DNA of 45,051 nucleotides from an uncultured Collinsella sp. (GTDB taxonomy: Bacteria; Actinomycetota; Coriobacteriia; Coriobacteriales; Coriobacteriaceae), in assembly GCA_905213265.1 (NCBI GenBank), contig CAJMHR010000016.1, positions 1 to 45,051 on the forward strand, in the 5' to 3' direction. The notes beneath the pieces were generated by a model. The model made no database searches and was not told where the DNA came from. It was given only the letters and a program-made list of their open reading frames with translations. The first letter of the stretch is position 1; every line of letters starts with the position of its first letter. Below are positions 28,525 through 35,847 of the stretch, piece after piece. Both the position numbers and the translations under genes were made by a program.

Positions 28525-29445
28525 GTGGCAACTCAGAAATTCACCGGCGTTATCCCTCCCGTCGTTGTTCCCGATACCGAAGATCACCAGCTCGACGTTG
28601 CCTCCTTTGAGCGCAGCATCAACCGCATGATCGATGCCGGCGTCGATGGCCTGTTCTTCTTGGGATCCTCGGGCGAGGTCGTCTTCTCCACCGACGAGCG
28701 CCGTCGCCAGATTATCGCCGAGGCCGTTCGTATCGTCGACCACCGTGTGCCTGTTCTGGTCGGCATCATCGATACCGAGACCGAGCGCATGATCGAGCAC
28801 GGCAAGGTCGCCCAGGAGCTGGGCGCCGATGCCCTCGTCGCCACCTGCCCGTTCTATGCCCTGCAGGGCATGACCGAGGTCGAGGAGCACTTCCGTATCC
28901 TGCACGAGGAGCTCGACCTGCCCATCTTCGCCTATGACATTCCCGTCTGCGTTCACACCAAGCTCCCCTGGAAGCTCCTTGCCAAGCTCGGCGCCGAGGG
29001 CGTCCTTGCTGGCGTCAAGGATTCCTCGGGTGATGACATCTCGTTCCGCTACCTCGTTCAGGAGAACGAGAAGAACGGCCATCCGATGAGCATCCTCACC
29101 GGTCACGAGGTTGTTGTCGACGGCGCCTACCTCGGTGGCGCCGACGGTTCCGTCCCGGGTCTCGCCAACGTTGAGCCCGAGGGCTACGTGCGTCAGTGGA
29201 AGGCCGCTCAGGCTGGTGACTGGGCTACCGTCAAGGCCGAGCAGGATCGCCTCAATGAGATTTCGCACATCTGGGATGTCACCTCGGGCGTCCAGGGCTA
29301 TGCCGGTGGCGTCGGCGCCTTCAAGACCGCTATGAACCTCATGGGTATCTTCGACAGCCCGACCATGCCGCGCCCGGTGAAGGCCATGACCGGCGAGAAC
29401 GTCGAGGCGATTAAGAAGGTCCTCCAGGACAACGGTCTCCTGTAA
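28525..29445 (+). CDS. nanA: NanA-like aldolase (DapA/N-acetylneuraminate lyase family)
   Basis: Class I TIM-barrel aldolase of the DapA superfamily, 306 residues. Visible are the pyruvate-binding loop FFLGSSGEV, the catalytic Tyr in FAYDIP, and the Schiff-base Lys in LAGVKDSSGDD. Sequence alone does not separate N-acetylneuraminate lyase from other family members such as keto-deoxy-sugar aldolases. The position before a ROK kinase and nanE makes cleavage of N-acetylneuraminate to ManNAc plus pyruvate by far the best guess. It starts with GTG 28525, behind a good AAGGAG. About 70 bases separate it from the pseudo-esterase gene; a long hairpin follows it. Confidence 0.8.
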   Translation: MATQKFTGVIPPVVVPDTEDHQLDVASFERSINRMIDAGVDGLFFLGSSGEVVFSTDERRRQIIAEAVRIVDHRVPVLVGIIDTETERMIEHGKVAQELGADALVATCPFYALQGMTEVEEHFRILHEELDLPIFAYDIPVCVHTKLPWKLLAKLGAEGVLAGVKDSSGDDISFRYLVQENEKNGHPMSILTGHEVVVDGAYLGGADGSVPGLANVEPEGYVRQWKAAQAGDWATVKAEQDRLNEISHIWDVTSGVQGYAGGVGAFKTAMNLMGIFDSPTMPRPVKAMTGENVEAIKKVLQDNGLL

Positions 29446-29451
29446 AGCTTC

Positions 29452-29541
29452 CCCAGGCACCCGATCTTGGGGCTCAAGTGGTCGGGCGTGACCCATTAGG
29501 TCAACGCCCGACCACTTTCACCCCAACCTCGGGCACCTGGG
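29452..29541 (+). repeat. Long intercistronic hairpin between nanA and the ROK kinase gene
   Basis: A 90-base near-continuous stem-loop. A 13-bp perfect core (29477-29489 with 29504-29516) carries a 4-bp tip, GACC with GGTC. It is extended outward by TTGGGG with CCCCAA (29467-29472, 29521-29526) and CCCAGG with CCTGGG (29452-29457, 29536-29541). No U-run follows, so it is not a classic terminator; it might stabilise, be cut by RNase III, or give rise to a small RNA. Confidence 0.7.
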
Positions 29542-29616
29542 AAACCTTTACTGAGTTGCGGCGATAACACCGCCTTCATTTCCTGTAGTTGTTTTTTATC
29601 TCCTAAGGAGAGCGAC

Positions 29617-30582
29617 ATGGAGAACAAGTACGTCTGCTCTGTCGATATCGGCGGAACTAAGATCGCGACTGCCATCATGGAGTACCCGGCTGACGGCAGC
29701 GTGCCTCATCCCGTTTTTGAGGCCGAGGTTCCCACTGAGGCCCAAGAGGGCGGCGAGGCCGTCTTCCAGCGTATCGAGGCGTCCATCAAGGCTGCTCTCG
29801 AGGCGAATCCCGATGTCGAGGTCCTTGGCGTCGGTATCGGTGCCGCCGGCGTCGTCGATCCCAAGACGGGCGCCATCGCGTATGCCAACGAGATCATGCC
29901 CGGCTGGTCCGGCGTTCAGTTGGGGCCGCGTCTGCGCGAGGACCTCGGTCTTCCCGTTGCCGTCGTAGGCGACGTGCAGGCTCATGCTCTGGGCGAGGCC
30001 CACTGGGGCGTCGGCAAGGGCAAGTTCTCCGTCTTGTGTCTTGGCATCGGTACGGGCATCGGCGGCGCATATGTCGAGAACGGCCGCGTGATGCAGGGCT
30101 TCCATGGTGCTGCTGGCCATATGGGCCACATCGAGTGCTCGGCTGCCGCCGGCATTCCCTGCGCCTGCGGGCGTTCCGGCCATCTGGAGTCGGTTGCTTC
30201 GGGCACTTCCATTGGTCGAATGTACGATGAGCGTTTTGGCCGCGTCGACCCCAGCCGTCCTTCGGTCGGTCGCGATGTGAACGACCTGTGCCGTGCGGGC
30301 GACGCAAAGGCGACCGAGGTCATCCATGACGCCGGCTTTGCGCTGGGCGCCAGCTTGGGCTCGCTCGCTAACATCCTGGACCCTGAGGTCATCGTGCTTT
30401 CGGGCGGCGTGATTCACCAAGGTCCCGATTGGCGTTCGCAGACGTGGAAGGATTCGGTGCACGAAGGCTATGCCAGCCAGGCGCTCGATCCGCTTCAGGA
30501 CACGCCGATCCTCATCGGTTCTCTGGAGGGCGATGCTCCGCTCATCGGTGCCGCTGAGCATCTTCTTGCCTCGTTAAAGTAA
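29617..30582 (+). CDS. nanK: ROK family kinase, probable N-acetylmannosamine kinase
   Basis: Sugar kinase of the ROK family, 321 residues; in this operon it would phosphorylate ManNAc to ManNAc-6-P. The ATP-binding DIGGTK is at 10-15 and the second phosphate loop GIGTGIGGA at 143-151. The catalytic Asp is probably Asp119 in VVGDVQAHALGE, where most ROK proteins have NDxNA. The zinc site HxxC...CxCGxxGC is altered: CACGRSGHLES ends in His189 instead of the third Cys. His can bind zinc, so the site may still work. ATG 29617 follows TAAGGAGAG. A glucose/GlcNAc kinase is the alternative, but the neighbours favour NanK. Confidence 0.82.
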   Translation: MENKYVCSVDIGGTKIATAIMEYPADGSVPHPVFEAEVPTEAQEGGEAVFQRIEASIKAALEANPDVEVLGVGIGAAGVVDPKTGAIAYANEIMPGWSGVQLGPRLREDLGLPVAVVGDVQAHALGEAHWGVGKGKFSVLCLGIGTGIGGAYVENGRVMQGFHGAAGHMGHIECSAAAGIPCACGRSGHLESVASGTSIGRMYDERFGRVDPSRPSVGRDVNDLCRAGDAKATEVIHDAGFALGASLGSLANILDPEVIVLSGGVIHQGPDWRSQTWKDSVHEGYASQALDPLQDTPILIGSLEGDAPLIGAAEHLLASLK

Positions 30583-30598
30583 ACGTATCTGCTGTAGG

Positions 30599-30629
30599 AG
30601 CCTCCCGAGACAACACGCCTCGGGAGGCT
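30599..30629 (+). terminator. Intercistronic hairpin between the ROK kinase gene and nanE
   Basis: Perfect 11-bp stem AGCCTCCCGAG (30599-30609) with CTCGGGAGGCT (30619-30629), 9-base loop, no U-run. It is likely an attenuator or stabilising element 24 bases before nanE. Confidence 0.55.
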
Positions 30630-30652
30630 GTTCTGAGAAAGGTTGCAGCCTT

Positions 30653-31339
30653 ATGACCGTCGATCCTTTGATTCAATCCCTGAAGGGCAAGCTCGTCGTG
30701 AGCGTTCAGGCGTATATGGGCGAGCCGCTTCGTACGCCCGAGACCATGGCTCAAATGTCTCGCGCTTGCGAGCTCGGCGGCGCTGCCGCCATTCGCTGCC
30801 AGGGCCTTGCCGACATTGCCGCCATTAAGGGTCGCTGTGAGGTTCCCGTCATCGGCCTGTGGAAGGATGGGCACGAGGGCGTTTACATCACGCCGACGCT
30901 GCGTCACGCTCGCGCCTGCGTTGCTGCCGGTGCCGATATCGTGGCGATCGACGCCACCGATCGTCCGCGCCCCGATGGCAAGACGGTCGAGGATACCTTC
31001 CGCCCGCTGCACGAGGAGGGTGTGCTCCTGATGGCGGATTGTGCCACCATCGAGGACATTCGCCGTGCTGTTGATATGGGCTTTGACCTGGTATCCACCA
31101 CGCTTTCTCACGGCGTCGCCGCCATCGATTGCACCATGGCCGATGGCCCCGACCTGCCGCTCCTGCGTCAGGCGACTGAGGAATTCCCCGGCCTTCCCAT
31201 CATTTGTGAGGGTCGCGTGCATACGCCCGAGGAGGCTCGCGCCGCGATCGATGCTGGCGCCTGGGCCGTTGTCGTCGGCACCGCCATCACGCACCCCACG
31301 AGTATTACAAGTTGGTTCAAGGCTGCGCTTGAGGCGTAA
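30653..31339 (+). CDS. nanE: N-acetylmannosamine-6-phosphate 2-epimerase
   Basis: Converts ManNAc-6-P to GlcNAc-6-P, the last step specific to sialic acid breakdown. The 228-residue TIM barrel matches the NanE family in length. The expected catalytic pair is visible: Lys71 in VIGLWKDGHEG and Glu186 in ICEGRVHTPEEA; the barrel-end GAWAVVVGTAITHP block binds phosphate. It is the last gene of the island, ended by a strong terminator. GlcNAc-6-P would then need nagA and nagB, which are not in this window. Confidence 0.93.
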   Translation: MTVDPLIQSLKGKLVVSVQAYMGEPLRTPETMAQMSRACELGGAAAIRCQGLADIAAIKGRCEVPVIGLWKDGHEGVYITPTLRHARACVAAGADIVAIDATDRPRPDGKTVEDTFRPLHEEGVLLMADCATIEDIRRAVDMGFDLVSTTLSHGVAAIDCTMADGPDLPLLRQATEEFPGLPIICEGRVHTPEEARAAIDAGAWAVVVGTAITHPTSITSWFKAALEA

Positions 31340-31390
31340 GACAGACCTCGTATCCGCTCGGGGCGGTATACTCAATATAGGCAATTGACC

Positions 31391-31427
31391 GCGCGGGATC
31401 CGGGTTGCTGGGTCCCGCGCTTGTTTT
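31391..31427 (+). terminator. Terminator of the sialic acid operon
   Basis: Perfect 8-bp stem GCGCGGGA (31391-31398) with TCCCGCGC (31413-31420), followed by TTGTTTT. It sits just before the ribosome binding site of rapZ. A TATACT at 31367-31372 could be the -10 of a rapZ promoter, in which case the hairpin would be in the rapZ leader as an attenuator. Confidence 0.7.
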
Positions 31428-31440
31428 CGGGAGGCAGCAC

Positions 31441-32361
31441 ATGCAAAAGGGAGATGCCATGGATGCGGCGGAGCGCTCGGAGCGCATCCCCGATATCGTC
31501 ATCATCACCGGAATGTCCGGATCGGGCCGCACACAGGCCATGCACGTGTTCGAGGACATGGGCTATTTTTGCATTGATAACCTGCCTCCGCGTCTCATCG
31601 CCCAGCTTGCCGAGCTCGTCGGCATCAATACGGGCGTGGGCAGGCATCTCGCCGTCACCTGTGACCTGCGCAGCCAGGGCTTGTTCGATGAGCTGCTCGA
31701 TGCCGTTGCCGCACTCGAGGAGCGCGAGATGAGCTGTGACATCGTGTTTCTCGAGGCCTCTGACGAGGTGCTGATCCGTCGCTATAGCGAAAACCGCCGC
31801 CGCCATCCCATTGCCAAGCCGGGGGAGACTACGGCCGATGCCATTCAGCGCGAGCGCCTGCAGCTGCAGGGCGTGCGCGACCGAGCCGATATGATTATCG
31901 ACACGAGCCGCCTGCGCACCTCTGCCCTGCGCAACAAATTGCGCATGGCGTTCTCCGAGTTGTCCGACCAGCAGCTCATGGACGTTCACGTGTTCTCGTT
32001 TGGCTTTAAGCACGGTATGCCCGTTGAGGCGGACATTATGATCGACGTTCGCTTCCTGCCCAATCCGTTCTACGATCCCGAGATGCGCACCATGACCGGT
32101 CTCGATAAGAAGGTCTCCGACTTTGTTCTGGACCATCCCAAGACCCAGGAGTTCTGGAAAGCTTGGACGCAGCTGCTCGATACGGTCATGCCCGGCTATA
32201 TCGCGGAGGGCAAGCCACAGCTTTCTATTGCCATCGGCTGCACGGGCGGTCAACACCGCAGCGTTGCCATCGCCGAGGCCACGGCACGTTATTTGGAAGG
32301 TGCCCAATATCACGTGAGCATTTCCCACCGCGACCTGTCGCGCGCCAACACGAAAGCATAG
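31441..32361 (+). CDS. rapZ: RNase adapter RapZ (YvcJ-type nucleotide-binding protein)
   Basis: P-loop protein of the RapZ/YvcJ family, 306 residues from ATG 31441 (GGGAGG upstream); ATG 31459 with AAGGGAG is also possible. In E. coli RapZ senses glucosamine-6-P and guides decay of the small RNA GlmZ; the role in Actinobacteria is less clear. The Walker A is GMSGSGRT (24-31) with Arg in place of Lys, which I recall as usual for actinobacterial members. FEDMGYFCIDNLPP follows, as in YvcJ. The C-terminal RapZ signature GCTGGQHRSV is intact. whiA begins six bases after the stop; the usual yvcK between them is absent. Confidence 0.93.
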   Translation: MQKGDAMDAAERSERIPDIVIITGMSGSGRTQAMHVFEDMGYFCIDNLPPRLIAQLAELVGINTGVGRHLAVTCDLRSQGLFDELLDAVAALEEREMSCDIVFLEASDEVLIRRYSENRRRHPIAKPGETTADAIQRERLQLQGVRDRADMIIDTSRLRTSALRNKLRMAFSELSDQQLMDVHVFSFGFKHGMPVEADIMIDVRFLPNPFYDPEMRTMTGLDKKVSDFVLDHPKTQEFWKAWTQLLDTVMPGYIAEGKPQLSIAIGCTGGQHRSVAIAEATARYLEGAQYHVSISHRDLSRANTKA

Positions 32362-32367
32362 GCCTGC

Positions 32368-33297
32368 ATGTCGTTTACCGCCGAGGTGCGTGACGAGCTC
32401 GCGCGCTGCGAACCCGAATGCGAATACTGCGATTTGTCGACGCTTGCCGCCCTGACGCGTGTGAGCGGTACACTTTCGCTGGCCGGCTCTGGGCGGTATC
32501 GTTTGACGGTTGCGACTGAGACGGGAGCCGTCGCGCGCACGATGATCACGCTGACGCATCGTATCCTTAAGCTCAAAACGGAGTTCACCGTCCGCAAATC
32601 TGTCTTGCATAAGGTTCGAAACTACCTCATCACCTTGCCTGATCAGCCAGACCTGGATAAGGCTCTGGTGCTGCTGGGCATCCTCGACCGCAGGGGAGGA
32701 CTTGTCGCCGGCGTGCCCCGGCATATCGTTGCCCGTCCCTGCTGCAGGCTTGCCTATATCCGCGGCGCGCTCATCGCGGGCGGCTTCGTGGCCGATCCAC
32801 GCGGCGATTTTCATTTGGAGATCGCGGTGCAGGGAGAGCAATATGCCAAGGGGCTTTGCGATCTGTTGGAGCAGATTGGGGTCCATGCTCGTGTTAATGC
32901 ACGGCGGGGGTCATATGCCGTGTACATTAAGAGCGCCGAGGAGATCGAGCAGCTCCTAAAGCTGGTCGGTGCCAAGCGCAGCGTTGCCGAGATTGAGGAG
33001 GCGCGCGCGGTCAAGTTGGTTAAGAACGATGTGAACCGTCGCGTGAACGCCGAACTGGCCAATCAGACCAGAAGTGCGGGTGCCGCCCAGCATCAGCTTG
33101 CGTTGATCGATGAGCTCGAGCAGCGGGGTTTGCGCGACACGCTTCCGGACGCCTTGGCAGTCTTTTGCGACCTGCGCGAGCGCTATCCCGATCTGTCGCT
33201 GCGCGATCTGGGCGAGATGGCTGACCCTCCCTTGTCGAAGTCTGCCCTGTACCATCGCGTTTTGAGGCTTGAAAAGCTCATTGAAGCAAACAGGTAG
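32368..33297 (+). CDS. whiA: DNA-binding protein WhiA
   Basis: Conserved Gram-positive regulator; in Streptomyces it works with WhiB in sporulation septation, and in Bacillus it affects division and chromosome segregation. The 309 residues start with the MSFTAEVRDELA signature, followed by a LAGLIDADG-type fold (YIRGALIAGGFVADP near residues 129-143) without homing nuclease function. A C-terminal helix-turn-helix (LRDLGEMADPPLSKSALYHRVLRL) ends the protein. It is a non-sporulating host, so a cell-cycle role is more likely than sporulation. It is tightly coupled to rapZ. Confidence 0.95.
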   Translation: MSFTAEVRDELARCEPECEYCDLSTLAALTRVSGTLSLAGSGRYRLTVATETGAVARTMITLTHRILKLKTEFTVRKSVLHKVRNYLITLPDQPDLDKALVLLGILDRRGGLVAGVPRHIVARPCCRLAYIRGALIAGGFVADPRGDFHLEIAVQGEQYAKGLCDLLEQIGVHARVNARRGSYAVYIKSAEEIEQLLKLVGAKRSVAEIEEARAVKLVKNDVNRRVNAELANQTRSAGAAQHQLALIDELEQRGLRDTLPDALAVFCDLRERYPDLSLRDLGEMADPPLSKSALYHRVLRLEKLIEANR

Positions 33298-33372
33298 TTG
33301 AGCGAAACTGCTTATATAGGGATTGAACTGCTGTTTTACTCTTTAAAACGTTTTAACGTAAATTTGATTTTC

Positions 33373-33418
33373 AATTTCGAGCATTCTCGTGAAATTCAAG
33401 TCAAAAAAAAGGTATATT
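33373..33418 (+). promoter_or_regulatory. Probable gap promoter with overlapping inverted repeat
   Basis: The AT-rich stretch before gap holds GTGAAA (33389-33394) and TATATT (33413-33418), spaced 18 bases. An inverted repeat, AATTTCGAG (33373-33381) with CTCGTGAAATT (33386-33396, two extra bases), covers the -35 box and may be an operator. The untranslated leader would be about 65 bases. Confidence 0.5.
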
Positions 33419-33490
33419 AGGCGAGTGGTTAGTTTGTGGGCCTCAACGGCGGGCGCTGTAGCTCGCGGGGGCCTTACGAAAGGAGACACA

Positions 33491-34516
33491 ATGGCAGTAA
33501 AGGTTGCTATTAACGGCTTCGGTCGCATCGGTCGTCTGGCTTTCCGTCAGATGTTCGGTCATGAGGGCTCCGAGATCGTCGCTATCAACGACCTCACCTC
33601 TCCCGATATGCTCGCTTACCTGCTGAAGTACGACTCCACGCAGGGCAACTACGCTCGCGATCACGAGGTCGTTGCTGGCGAGGATTCCATCACCGTTGAC
33701 GGCAAGGAGATTAAGATCTACAAGGAGGCCGACGCCAACAACCTGCCTTGGGGCGACCTCGACGTCGACGTCGTTCTCGAGTGCACCGGCTTCTACACCA
33801 GCAAGGCTAAGGCTCAGGCCCACATCAACGCTGGCGCCAAGAAGGTCGTCATCTCCGCTCCGGCCGGCAGCGATCTGCCCACCATCGTGTACAACGTCAA
33901 CCATGAGACGCTGACCGCTGAGGACAACATCATCTCCGCTGCTTCCTGCACCACCAACTGCCTCGCCCCGATGGCCAAGGGTCTGAACGACTTCGCTCCC
34001 ATCGTGTCCGGCATCATGACCACCATTCACGCCTGGACCGGCGACCAGATGCCGCTCGACGGCCCGCAGCGCAAGGGCAACAAGCGTCGTAGCCGCGCCT
34101 GCGCCGTCAACATCGTCCCCAACACCACCGGTGCTGCCAAGGCTATCGGCCTGGTTCTCCCCGAGCTCAACGGTAAGCTCATCGGTGCCGCCCAGCGCGT
34201 CCCGACGCCGACCGGCTCCATCACCAACCTCTACGCTGTCGTTGACAAGAAGGTCACCGTCGACGAGGTCAACGCCGCTATGAAGGCCTACGCTGCCACC
34301 ATCTCCGAGACCTTCGGTTACAACGAGGACGACATCGTCTCCACCGACATCATCGGCGAGACCCACGGCTCCATCTTCGACGCCACTCAGACCATGTGCT
34401 CTGACCTCGGCAACGGCCAGACCCTCGTTCAGGTTACCTCTTGGTACGACAACGAGAACTCTTACACCTCTCAGATGGTCCGCACCATCAAGTACTTCGA
34501 GAAGTTCGTTGCTTAA
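33491..34516 (+). CDS. gap: Glyceraldehyde-3-phosphate dehydrogenase
   Basis: Glycolytic enzyme forming 1,3-bisphosphoglycerate with reduction of NAD. The 341 residues show the Rossmann start VAINGFGRIGR at 5-15 and the active site SAASCTTNCLAP with catalytic Cys153. An Asp in AINDLT (about residue 34) at the end of the second strand suggests NAD rather than NADP. ATG 33491 is preceded by AAAGGAG. Codon use is extremely biased, as expected for a very highly expressed gene. It has its own promoter region and a strong terminator, although pgk, tpiA and gpmI follow. Confidence 0.97.
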   Translation: MAVKVAINGFGRIGRLAFRQMFGHEGSEIVAINDLTSPDMLAYLLKYDSTQGNYARDHEVVAGEDSITVDGKEIKIYKEADANNLPWGDLDVDVVLECTGFYTSKAKAQAHINAGAKKVVISAPAGSDLPTIVYNVNHETLTAEDNIISAASCTTNCLAPMAKGLNDFAPIVSGIMTTIHAWTGDQMPLDGPQRKGNKRRSRACAVNIVPNTTGAAKAIGLVLPELNGKLIGAAQRVPTPTGSITNLYAVVDKKVTVDEVNAAMKAYAATISETFGYNEDDIVSTDIIGETHGSIFDATQTMCSDLGNGQTLVQVTSWYDNENSYTSQMVRTIKYFEKFVA

Positions 34517-34553
34517 TTTAGCTTTTAGCGAATAGCTCGTTGAGCGTCTAAAG

Positions 34554-34601
34554 AAGGGCGCGGCCTCATAGGGCTTACACCCTAGGGTCGCGCCCTTTTT
34601 A
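34554..34601 (+). terminator. Terminator after gap
   Basis: AAGGGCGCGGCC pairs with GGTCGCGCCCTT across a loop that contains a second small hairpin (TAGGG...CCCTA), followed by TTTTTAT. It is a strong rho-independent terminator that makes gap transcripts end before pgk, with pgk reached by read-through or its own promoter. Confidence 0.88.
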
Positions 34602-34610
34602 TAGGAAATC

Positions 34611-34633
34611 GTCTGCCGTAATGGGAGGCAGAC
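34611..34633 (+). promoter_or_regulatory. Hairpin in the pgk leader
   Basis: Perfect 7-bp stem GTCTGCC (34611-34617) with GGCAGAC (34627-34633) and a 9-base loop, 23 bases before the pgk start. It could shield the 5' end of the pgk message or mark a processing site. No clear promoter boxes are seen here. Confidence 0.4.
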
Positions 34634-34656
34634 ACGTACGAAAGGTAGAAGCAAAC

Positions 34657-35847
34657 ATGGCCTTTACCAAGAAGACCGTCCGCGACATCGATGTCGACGG
34701 CAAGCGCGTTCTCGTCCGCGTTGACTTCAACGTGCCTATCAAGGATGGCGTCGTTGGCGACACCACCCGTATCAAGGCTGCCCTGCCCACCATCAACTAT
34801 CTCGTTGAGCACAACGCTCGCGTCATCCTCATGAGCCACCTCGGCCGTCCCGAGGGCACCGGCTTCCAGCCCGAGCTGTCCCTCGAGCCCGTCGCCAAGA
34901 AGCTCGCTGAGCTCTCTGGTCTCGACGTTGCCTTTGTCGCCGACACCTACGGCGAGAAGGCTGCCGAGGCTGTCGCCGCCGTCGAGCCGGGCAAGGTTCT
35001 CGTTCTCGAGAACGTCCGCTTCGATAAGCGTGAGAAGAAGAACGATCCCGAGATCGCCAAGAAGCTCGCTTCCTATGGTGACGTCTTCGTTCTCGATGCC
35101 TTCGGCACCGCTCACCGCGCCCAGGGTTCCGTCGTGGGCCCCGCCGCTTACCTGCCTGCCGTCGCTGGCTTCCTGCTCGAGAAGGAGGTCGACACGCTGA
35201 CCGGCATCTTCGCCGAGCCCGAGCGCCCCTTCGTCGCCATCGTCGGCGGTTCCAAGGTTTCCTCCAAGATCGGCGTTCTCGATCACCTCATCGACTCCGC
35301 TGACACCCTGATCATCGGTGGCGGCATGGCCTACACCTTCTTCCTGGCTCAGGGCCTGTCCGTCGGTCAGTCCCTCAAGGAAGAGGACTGGGTCGAGCGC
35401 GCCGGCGAGATGCTCAAGAAGGCCGAGGAGAAGGGCGTCAAGATCCTGCTTCCCATCGACAACCGCGTTGCCGATCACTTTGGCGAGGACGCTGTCCCCG
35501 AGGTTGTCGCTTCCGACGCTATCCCCGACGATCGTGAGGGCATGGACATCGGTCCTAAGACCGAGGAGCTCTACGCCGAGGCTGTCAAGGGCGCCAAGAC
35601 CGTGTTCTGGAACGGCCCCATGGGCGTCTTCGAGTTCGACAACTTCGCTCACGGCACCCAGGCTATCGCCGAGGCTGTCGCCGAGGCCGATTGCACCTCG
35701 ATTATCGGCGGTGGCGACTCCGTCGCAGCTGTCAACAAGTTCAACCTGGCCGACAAGATGAGCTGGATCTCCACCGGTGGTGGCGCTTCCATGGAGCTCG
35801 TCGAGGGTAAGGCCCTGCCCGGAGTGGAGGCGCTTCTCGATGCCTAA
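34657..35847 (+). CDS. pgk: Phosphoglycerate kinase
   Basis: Glycolytic ATP-forming enzyme, 396 residues, normal length. The N-terminal signature RVDFNVPI is near residues 22-29, LMSHLGRP is near 59-66, and the C-terminal nucleotide-domain motif GGGDSVAAV is present. ATG 34657 is preceded by GAAAGG. The gene ends in an 8-base overlap with tpiA (ATGCCTAA), so translation of the two is coupled. Strong codon bias indicates high expression. Confidence 0.97.
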   Translation: MAFTKKTVRDIDVDGKRVLVRVDFNVPIKDGVVGDTTRIKAALPTINYLVEHNARVILMSHLGRPEGTGFQPELSLEPVAKKLAELSGLDVAFVADTYGEKAAEAVAAVEPGKVLVLENVRFDKREKKNDPEIAKKLASYGDVFVLDAFGTAHRAQGSVVGPAAYLPAVAGFLLEKEVDTLTGIFAEPERPFVAIVGGSKVSSKIGVLDHLIDSADTLIIGGGMAYTFFLAQGLSVGQSLKEEDWVERAGEMLKKAEEKGVKILLPIDNRVADHFGEDAVPEVVASDAIPDDREGMDIGPKTEELYAEAVKGAKTVFWNGPMGVFEFDNFAHGTQAIAEAVAEADCTSIIGGGDSVAAVNKFNLADKMSWISTGGGASMELVEGKALPGVEALLDA

